From assembly GCA_900552905.1 (NCBI GenBank), contig USBR01000037.1, forward strand, positions 1 through 10,936: a stretch of 10,936 nucleotides of DNA. The letters run 5' to 3'. Under the pieces are notes generated by a model that saw nothing but the letters and a program-made list of their open reading frames with translations, was not told where the DNA came from and searched no databases. Of this stretch, positions 6,658 to 10,936 are shown in pieces. The DNA is from an uncultured Succinatimonas sp. GTDB taxonomy: Bacteria > Pseudomonadota > Gammaproteobacteria > Enterobacterales > Succinivibrionaceae. A program made the position numbers and the translations under genes. The first letter of the stretch is position 1. Each line of letters begins with the position of its first letter.

Positions 6658-7422
6658 ATGAGAAAGCCTGTCGTCATGGGAAACTGGAAACTTAACGGCA
6701 CCAAGCAGTCTGTTACTGAGTTAGTTCAAGCCTATGTTGCTCCTGCTAACATGGCCGCTACTAAGGTAGACGTTGCTGTTTGTGCTCCGGCTGTTTTAAT
6801 CGGCACTGTTGAGTTCAATGCTGCAGGTTCCAGACTTCAGTGGGGTTCTGAGGATTGCGATGTTCACACCCAAGGTGCCTTCACCGGTGAAAACTCCCCG
6901 GTTATGTTAAAGGAATTCGGCTGCACCTATGCCATCGTTGGTCACTCCGAGCGCCGTCAGTATCATAATGAGTCCAATGAGTGCGTTGCCGCTAAGTTCA
7001 AGGCCGCTCAGGACAATGGTTTAATCCCGGTTTTATGCATCGGTGAGTCTGAGGCTGAGTACGATGCCGGTAAGACCTTAGATGTTTGCAAGGCTGAGCT
7101 TCAGGCTGTTATCGACTTATGCGGTATCGAGGCCTTCAACAACGCTATCATCGCTTATGAGCCGATTTGGGCTATCGGTACTGGTAAGACTGCTACCCCT
7201 GAGATCGCTCAGAATGTTCACCACGAGATCCGTGAGTTCTTAAAGCAGGCTAATGCTGAGGTTGCCGCTGGTGTCCGTATCCTTTACGGCGGTTCCTGCA
7301 ATGCTAAGAACGCAGCTGGCCTCTTCTGTCAGGAAGACATTGACGGCGGCTTAATCGGCGGTGCTTCCTTAAAGGCCGACGACTTCAAGGCTATCATCGA
7401 CGCTGCTGTTGCTAACGCCTAA
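6658..7422 (+). CDS. tpiA: Triosephosphate isomerase
   Basis: Interconverts dihydroxyacetone phosphate and glyceraldehyde 3-phosphate in glycolysis; a cytoplasmic TIM-barrel dimer. With the start at 6658 the protein has 254 residues and begins [14 protein letters not shown], like E. coli TpiA ([14 protein letters not shown]). An ATG five codons upstream is in frame but lacks a ribosome site. Catalytic residues are N9 and K11, H96 in IVGHSERR and E168 in [11 protein letters not shown]. The phosphate loop YGGS and the final [10 protein letters not shown] motif are intact. One unusual point is W62-G-S-E-D66 where relatives usually read GAQN, just before the conserved GAFTGE loop. Codon choice is strongly biased, as expected for a highly expressed gene. 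pfkA follows after 29 bases. Confidence 0.97.
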   Translation: MRKPVVMGNWKLNGTKQSVTELVQAYVAPANMAATKVDVAVCAPAVLIGTVEFNAAGSRLQWGSEDCDVHTQGAFTGENSPVMLKEFGCTYAIVGHSERRQYHNESNECVAAKFKAAQDNGLIPVLCIGESEAEYDAGKTLDVCKAELQAVIDLCGIEAFNNAIIAYEPIWAIGTGKTATPEIAQNVHHEIREFLKQANAEVAAGVRILYGGSCNAKNAAGLFCQEDIDGGLIGGASLKADDFKAIIDAAVANA

Positions 7423-7451
7423 TTTATAAAACTCAACGGACAAAAAAACAT

Positions 7452-8420
7452 ATGGCTAATATCAAAAAAATCGGTGTACTTACATCCGGTGGTGACGCTC
7501 CTGGTATGAACGCAGCCATTCGTGCTGTTGTTCGTACTGCTTTAGATTATGGCTATGAGGTATGTGGCGTTCGTGATGGTTATTATGGCCTGCACGAGGG
7601 CAATATCATTCCTTTATACAGCCACTCTGTATCTGATCTCTTAAACCGTGGTGGTACTTTCTTAGGTACTGCACGTTTCCCTGAGTTCAAGATCCCGGCT
7701 GTACGTGAGGAATGCGTTGAGACCATGCGCAAGCAGGGTATCGATGCCTTAGTCGTAGTCGGTGGTGACGGTTCTTATATGGGTGCTAAGCTCATCTCTG
7801 AGTTAGGCTTCCCGTGCATTGGTATTCCGGGCACTATCGATAACGATATCGCCGGTACCGACGCTACCATCGGTTTTGACACTGCTTTAAATACCGCTAT
7901 CGAAGCTATCGATAAATTACGTGACACCTGCTCCTCTCACAAGCGTATCTCTGTAGTTGAGGTTATGGGTCACCACTGCGGTGATTTAGCCGTATGTGCT
8001 GCTGTTGCTTGTGGTGTTGAGGCAGTCTTAGTTCCGGAGATTTCTTGGAACAAGCAGGACATCTACACTGACATCAAGGCTGGTATTGAGCGTGGTAAGC
8101 GTCACGCCATCTTAGTTGTCTGCGAAAATCAGACTGACGTTTATCAGATGGCTCGTGAGCTCGAGCTTTACACTGGCTTAGAGACCCGTGCGACCATTTT
8201 AGGTCACATTCAGCGTGGTGGTAGTCCTTCTGCAACTGATCGTGTATTAGCATCCCGTATGGGTGCCTTTGCTGTTCAGTTACTGCACGAAGGTCACTCT
8301 GGCCGTTGCATCGGTGTTAAGCGTGGCGAACTCGTTCACTACGACATCATCGACTGCATCACCAACATGAAGCACAAGTTCATGCAGAGCACCTACGACT
8401 TAGCTTTAGCTCTTAAATAA
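7452..8420 (+). CDS. pfkA: ATP-dependent 6-phosphofructokinase
   Basis: Phosphorylates fructose 6-phosphate to fructose 1,6-bisphosphate, the committed step of glycolysis, as a cytoplasmic tetramer. The 322-residue length fits the short bacterial type (E. coli 320). ATP-type signatures are GGDAPG (13-18), GGDGSYMGA (104-112) and PGTIDND (126-132); PPi enzymes carry different residues in the last two motifs. The catalytic base is D130. The effector-site equivalents R24, R28, R157, E190 and K216 are kept. R54 of E. coli is replaced by S57, K211 by R214, and R171 of the active site by H174 in MGHHCGD. The ATG is 29 bases after tpiA with only a weak ribosome site (CGGA), and no promoter is visible between them, so co-transcription is likely. 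Confidence 0.97.
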   Translation: MANIKKIGVLTSGGDAPGMNAAIRAVVRTALDYGYEVCGVRDGYYGLHEGNIIPLYSHSVSDLLNRGGTFLGTARFPEFKIPAVREECVETMRKQGIDALVVVGGDGSYMGAKLISELGFPCIGIPGTIDNDIAGTDATIGFDTALNTAIEAIDKLRDTCSSHKRISVVEVMGHHCGDLAVCAAVACGVEAVLVPEISWNKQDIYTDIKAGIERGKRHAILVVCENQTDVYQMARELELYTGLETRATILGHIQRGGSPSATDRVLASRMGAFAVQLLHEGHSGRCIGVKRGELVHYDIIDCITNMKHKFMQSTYDLALALK

Positions 8421-8429
8421 TCTAATCTT

Positions 8430-8453
8430 TCCTCCCTGTTTCCTCAGGGAGGA
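8430..8453 (+). terminator. Hairpin behind pfkA, probable terminator
   Basis: TCCTCCCTG (8430-8438) and CAGGGAGGA (8445-8453) form a 9-base G/C-rich stem with a 6-base loop, starting 9 bases after the pfkA stop codon. What follows is TAATT and then C-rich sequence rather than a T-run, so it may be a weak intrinsic terminator or a 3' end-stabilising structure. Confidence 0.5.
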
Positions 8454-8501
8454 TAATTCCCCCCTATCTCCTCTAAACTTCACAAAATTACCTTTGCCTA
8501 A

Positions 8502-8529
8502 TTGTGTCCTAAGCGTTTTTCATTACACT
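8502..8529 (+). promoter_or_regulatory. Candidate promoter of the DUF533 gene
   Basis: TTGTGT (8502-8507) and TACACT (8524-8529) are spaced by 16 bases. Each matches the consensus only partly. The predicted start near 8536 would leave about 31 bases before the GTG at 8567 but almost no leader before the ATG at 8540, which favours the GTG. Confidence 0.35.
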
Positions 8530-8554
8530 TATAAGGAAAATGATTTCATCACAT

Positions 8555-8559
8555 AAGGA
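8555..8559 (+). promoter_or_regulatory. Ribosome binding site favouring a GTG start
   Basis: AAGGA stands 7 bases before the GTG at 8567. The upstream ATG at 8540 also has AAGGA (8533-8537), but only 2 bases away, which is too close for good initiation. Confidence 0.55.
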
Positions 8560-8566
8560 TAAACAC

Positions 8567-9250
8567 GTGAAAGGCTTATTTGACACTTTAAAAGACAGCT
8601 TAGGTTCTTTAACTAAAACTCAAAACGACAAAAATGGTAGCAATTTAGGCTCTTTGATCGGAGCTGGTGCTGTAGGTAGCCTTGTCGGAATGCTTTTAAG
8701 CGGTAAAAGCGTCCGCAATTTAGCTAAAGATGTCCTTGCAATTGGCGCTGGTGCTGCCGCGGCCTCCTATGCCTATAAGCTTTTAGAAAAATGGCGTCAG
8801 GGCAATAATGTTGAATATGCTAAGCATGGTGGTTTTGGTGAAAGCTCTATTAATCAGGATAATCATCAAAACCTGATGAAAGCTGAAGATGCGCAGGCTC
8901 TTTTATTATTGCAAGCTATGATCTTCTCCTCCCGTGCTGACGGATTTATCGATGAAAAAGAGCGTGAAATGATCGATAAATGCTGTGCTCAATTAGGTAC
9001 AGCAACTGTAAAAGATGAAATACAGCGCTTTATGACTTGTCCTTTAGATCCCCGTGAGATCGCCTCCAAAGTCGCCTCAAAAGAGCAAGCTTTAGATATC
9101 TACACCCTTTCAGCTACTGTCATTCACTGTGACAATTTCATGGAAGAGAGTTATCTCAATGGCTTAGCTCAGGCTTTAGGACTGAGCTTAGACGAAAAGA
9201 AGAGTCTTGATGCTAAAGCTTTAAGCTTAAGAGAGAACCTTAAAAATTAA
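8567..9250 (+). CDS. DUF533 / TerB-like inner-membrane protein, YebE-type
   Basis: Related to E. coli YebE (219 residues), a DUF533 protein of unknown biochemical role in the inner membrane. The N terminus MKGLFDTLKDSLGSL resembles the YebE start. A glycine-rich hydrophobic region follows at about 29-69, with a basic break (GKSVRNLAKD) between two possible membrane helices. A polar linker leads to a TerB-like helical domain from about 108, with the motif SRADGFIDEKERE (122-134), PLDP (159-162) and FMEESYLNGL (191-200). The GTG start at 8567 gives 227 residues and is preferred because of its ribosome site; the ATG at 8540 would add nine residues. It is on its own after the pfkA hairpin, and the next gene follows after 64 bases. 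Function is not established. Confidence 0.8.
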   Translation: MKGLFDTLKDSLGSLTKTQNDKNGSNLGSLIGAGAVGSLVGMLLSGKSVRNLAKDVLAIGAGAAAASYAYKLLEKWRQGNNVEYAKHGGFGESSINQDNHQNLMKAEDAQALLLLQAMIFSSRADGFIDEKEREMIDKCCAQLGTATVKDEIQRFMTCPLDPREIASKVASKEQALDIYTLSATVIHCDNFMEESYLNGLAQALGLSLDEKKSLDAKALSLRENLKN

Positions 9251-9314
9251 AATCTAGCTTACAGTCCCTTTGATTTTAAAGGACAAAATGCCTAAAATCA
9301 TTTAGAGGTGATTT

Positions 9315-9917
9315 ATGCACATAAAAGTTTTTATGCTGTCAGCCCTTTTTTTGGCTCTTTCAGTCAGCGCAGCATCCTTAAAATTCCCGATTGAACTTCA
9401 GGACAAGACCTTTAACTTTAAAGAGAGGGGCTTAAGCATTAAGATGCAGGTCCCCTCACAGATGCATGAGACCTATATAAAAAATCCTCTTTTAGATAGC
9501 TATACCTATAGCTCTGACGAAAATCGCTTTAGCGTCAATTTACAGCTTATCAATCCCTCTAAACAGAGCTATCAGGAAATAGTACAAGGCAAATTTCACG
9601 AGCTTATCTTAAAGCCCTTCTCTGACAAAGAAAATAATCTTTACGGTGAGGTGGAAATTTTGCGCGATGAGCAAAAAGGGCCAGATAAGACCTTTGAGTA
9701 TCAAGGCTATTTAAAAAAACAACAAGATGGCTTTACCCCCGATCTCTATAGCCTCATACATGAAATCTATATGTTCAGATACGATCAGATCATTAAAGCT
9801 AATTGCACCGTACAAGGAAGGCAAAACGAAGCAGTGATCACTAAGGAAATCTACGATCTTGTCAAAGGAAGCTGTAAGACTATGATCGATAGTATTGAGG
9901 TAAGCAAACTTAAATAG
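9315..9917 (+). CDS. Exported protein of unknown function
   Basis: I do not recognise this 200-residue protein. It begins with a clear signal peptide: basic residue K4, a hydrophobic core (residues 5-16) and a probable cleavage site V17-S-A19 before A20. No lipobox cysteine is present, so a soluble periplasmic or secreted protein is likely. The mature part is polar, with mixed strand-like and charged segments and no repeats. Two cysteines, C164 and C187, near the C terminus could form a disulfide. A GAGGTG ribosome site stands close before the ATG, supporting the start. It lies 64 bases after the DUF533 gene, without a clear terminator between, so the two may share a transcript. A perfect hairpin follows directly. 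Coding status is well supported; function is open. Confidence 0.75.
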   Translation: MHIKVFMLSALFLALSVSAASLKFPIELQDKTFNFKERGLSIKMQVPSQMHETYIKNPLLDSYTYSSDENRFSVNLQLINPSKQSYQEIVQGKFHELILKPFSDKENNLYGEVEILRDEQKGPDKTFEYQGYLKKQQDGFTPDLYSLIHEIYMFRYDQIIKANCTVQGRQNEAVITKEIYDLVKGSCKTMIDSIEVSKLK

Positions 9918-9919
9918 TT

Positions 9920-9953
9920 TAAAAGCTGATGCTAAATTTAGCATCAGCTTTTA
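9920..9953. terminator. Bidirectional terminator between convergent genes
   Basis: A perfect 34-bp palindrome; the core arm AAAAGCTGATGCTAAA (9921-9936) is followed immediately by its reverse complement (9937-9952). T-runs close the hairpin on both strands. It begins 2 bases after the stop codon of the plus-strand exported protein and ends 2 bases from the pgpA stop codon, so one element serves both transcripts. Confidence 0.9.
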
Positions 9954-9955
9954 TA

Positions 9956-10471
9956 TTAAAGACCCACAGCGTGAGGCGCAAAATAGAAGATAATTTGCGC
10001 TAAAGCACAAGCGGCAATACCTGCTAGTACATCATCAACCATAATGCCTAAACCACCTTTGATATGCTTATCTAAATAACCAATTGGGAAGGGTTTTAAG
10101 ATATCAAAGACTCTAAAGAGCACAAAGGCGAGAAAAGCTAAGAACCACTCTTGTGGGAAAAATAAGACTGAAACAAACATACCCACAAACTCATCGATAA
10201 CAATCGAGGAGCAATCATGCATGCCTAAAGCCTTCTCGGTCACCACGCAGGAATACCAACCGATAAGGAAGGTCAGAGCAATGATAACTAAACTTACAGA
10301 TAAGGGTAGATAGATTAAGATCATGCATAAGGGAATGGCAGCTAAGCTTCCAAAGGTGCCGGGGGCCTTAGGGGCTAAACCTGAGCCAAAGCCTACAGCG
10401 ATAAGATGCCAAATATTCTTACGATCGAGATTTTTTAAACAGGAACGATCGTGCTTATCGACTTTATCCAT
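9956..10471 (-). CDS. pgpA: Phosphatidylglycerophosphatase A
   Basis: Removes the terminal phosphate from phosphatidylglycerophosphate to give phosphatidylglycerol, in the inner membrane. The start at 10469-10471 gives 171 residues (E. coli 172). Family motifs are NIWHLIAVGFGSGL (19-32), PGTFGSLAAIP (37-47), SSIVIDEFVGM (88-98), FRVFDILKPFP (119-129) and GGLGIMVDDVLAG (139-151). The acidic pairs in IDE and VDD are the likely metal and catalytic ligands. Hydrophobic stretches near 48-72, 96-120 and 146-165 fit the membrane topology. An in-frame ATG 16 codons upstream would overlap the preceding gene and adds unmatched residues. The preferred ATG is 4 bases after that gene's stop, with AGGA only 2 bases away, so translation is probably coupled. 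thiL, a frequent neighbour of pgpA, is not here. Confidence 0.93.
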   Translation of the reverse strand: MDKVDKHDRSCLKNLDRKNIWHLIAVGFGSGLAPKAPGTFGSLAAIPLCMILIYLPLSVSLVIIALTFLIGWYSCVVTEKALGMHDCSSIVIDEFVGMFVSVLFFPQEWFLAFLAFVLFRVFDILKPFPIGYLDKHIKGGLGIMVDDVLAGIAACALAQIIFYFAPHAVGL

Positions 10472-10475
10472 AGTC

Positions 10476-10763
10476 CTAAAGCACCATCCAACCAAATTCT
10501 TCTTTTTCATTGAGCGCATCTACTTCTTTTTTAGTATTGCAAGAAGCGACACTCTTAACCTCAACAAAATTGCCGGTCTTCATATCCATGCGACAAGGGA
10601 TAACCCGTACGAGATCGCCGTTTTCCCTCAGCTTTAAAGCCTCAGCATCCCCTAAATAGGACTGCCACTCACTAAAGCTTAAAACACACTCTGAAGGCTC
10701 TTCTAAAAACGGCGGAATATCCAAATTTTCCTTGCCTACGTATTGATAAAATACACCAGCCAT
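10476..10763 (-). CDS. Small protein of unknown function upstream of pgpA
   Basis: A 95-residue protein starting MAGVFYQYVGKENLD, which I do not recognise. The ATG at 10761-10763 has a good AGAGG ribosome site 5 bases before it, and a promoter lies further upstream, so it is very likely translated. It is acidic and soluble-looking, with no signal peptide or membrane helix. It has three cysteines (26, 57, 75), too scattered for an obvious metal site. The segment FLEEPSECVLSFSEWQSYLG (19-38) is followed by an R/K-containing middle and a charged C terminus. Its stop codon is 4 bases before the pgpA start, so the two form a short operon. A role in envelope or lipid metabolism would be guesswork from position only. 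Confidence 0.75.
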   Translation of the reverse strand: MAGVFYQYVGKENLDIPPFLEEPSECVLSFSEWQSYLGDAEALKLRENGDLVRVIPCRMDMKTGNFVEVKSVASCNTKKEVDALNEKEEFGWMVL

Positions 10764-10805
10764 GACGACCTCTTGTTACTTTGACTTGTTGAAATTTATG
10801 AAGAT

Positions 10806-10834
10806 ATTTTAATATGGAAGAGCTCTTAAAACAA
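10806..10834 (-). promoter_or_regulatory. Candidate promoter of the small-protein-pgpA operon
   Basis: On the minus strand TTGTTT (10829-10834) and TAAAAT (10806-10811) are separated by 17 bases. The -10 matches 5 of 6 and the -35 matches 3 of 6. The predicted start is near 10799, about 36 bases before the ATG. A 10-bp palindrome, AAGAGCTCTT (10818-10827), lies in the spacer. Confidence 0.45.
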
Positions 10835-10884
10835 AAACTCAGGACGCAAAAATAACTCAAAGTGGCAATCTTGTTGAGAATAAT

Positions 10885-10936
10885 GGTTCTAACGGATCTC
10901 TGTGGTCACTTAAAAAATCCAATGAAAAAAGTGAGT
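10885..10936 (-). repeat. Right copy of the 52-bp terminal inverted repeat
   Basis: Exact reverse complement of positions 2-53. The border with unique DNA at 10884/10885 is abrupt. The bases next to the two borders (TTAATTTA on the left, AGAATAAT on the right) are not related as a target duplication would be, which is expected if the two copies belong to separate insertions. The border is about 50 bases upstream of the -35 element of the small-protein-pgpA operon, so nearly all more distant upstream DNA is replaced by the element. Confidence 0.9.

Noticed and set aside
9711..9944. Minus-strand open frame opposite the exported protein gene
   Set aside because: It begins inside the bidirectional terminator and lacks a ribosome site, while the plus-strand frame has a signal peptide and ribosome site.
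10472..10519. Upstream ATG for pgpA adding 16 residues
   Set aside because: It would overlap the preceding gene, and the added residues lack counterparts in PgpA. The shorter form matches the family length.
10323..10637. Plus-strand open frame of 104 residues opposite pgpA
   Set aside because: It is antisense to conserved pgpA motifs and the coupled upstream gene; no start signals.
10672..10860. Minus-strand 62-residue frame over the 95-residue gene start
   Set aside because: It overlaps in another frame with the better-started 95-residue gene and covers that gene's predicted promoter and ribosome site.
1..10936. CRISPR array, tRNA, rRNA, riboswitch, toxin-antitoxin or prophage genes
   Set aside because: I saw no regularly spaced repeats, tRNA-like cloverleaf, rRNA sequence or conserved riboswitch core, and every strong reading frame has another explanation.

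Overview
This 10.9 kb window looks like ordinary chromosomal DNA from a low-GC gammaproteobacterium. Five genes can be aligned from memory along most of their length with Escherichia coli proteins: ThrA, ThrB, ThrC, TpiA and PfkA. NfsB-type nitroreductase, YebE (DUF533) and PgpA relatives are also clear. The A/T-rich intergenic DNA, heavy use of TTA for leucine, and a fused aspartokinase-homoserine dehydrogenase in a thrA-thrB-thrC order would suit an Aeromonadales/Succinivibrionaceae-like gut anaerobe. That family placement is inference.

Layout. Positions 2-53 and 10885-10936 are a perfect 52-bp inverted repeat, probably the edge of one repeated element met at both ends of the contig. Next come terminator-like hairpins (71-158) and the threonine operon on the minus strand (thrA 4913 to 2445, thrB, thrC ending at 191). 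The thr genes are packed with 2- and 5-base gaps. An A/T-rich regulatory gap (4914-5345) separates them from an upstream minus-strand nitroreductase gene (5403-6056), which has its own promoter and terminator. A roughly 600-bp divergent intergenic region follows. It holds several operator-like palindromes and the promoter of tpiA-pfkA (6658-8420, plus strand). Then come a DUF533/TerB-like membrane protein gene (8567-9250) and a gene for an unrecognised exported protein (9315-9917). A near-perfect bidirectional terminator (9920-9953) separates these from a convergent minus-strand pair: an unrecognised 95-residue protein followed four bases later by pgpA.

How the genes work together. ThrA performs the first and third steps from aspartate to homoserine, ThrB phosphorylates homoserine and ThrC makes threonine. 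PfkA makes fructose-1,6-bisphosphate and TpiA interconverts the two triose phosphates that aldolase releases from it, so the two enzymes form a compact upper-glycolysis unit. PgpA completes phosphatidylglycerol synthesis in the inner membrane.

I found no new defence, mobile or biosynthetic system. The points most worth a second look are the terminal inverted repeat, the cluster of operator-like palindromes before tpiA-pfkA, the thr upstream region with no recognisable thrL leader but a 19-bp palindrome, residue changes in PfkA and TpiA at normally conserved places, and the 95-residue gene that sits where thiL is often found. Comparisons to E. coli proteins are from memory, not from a database search.
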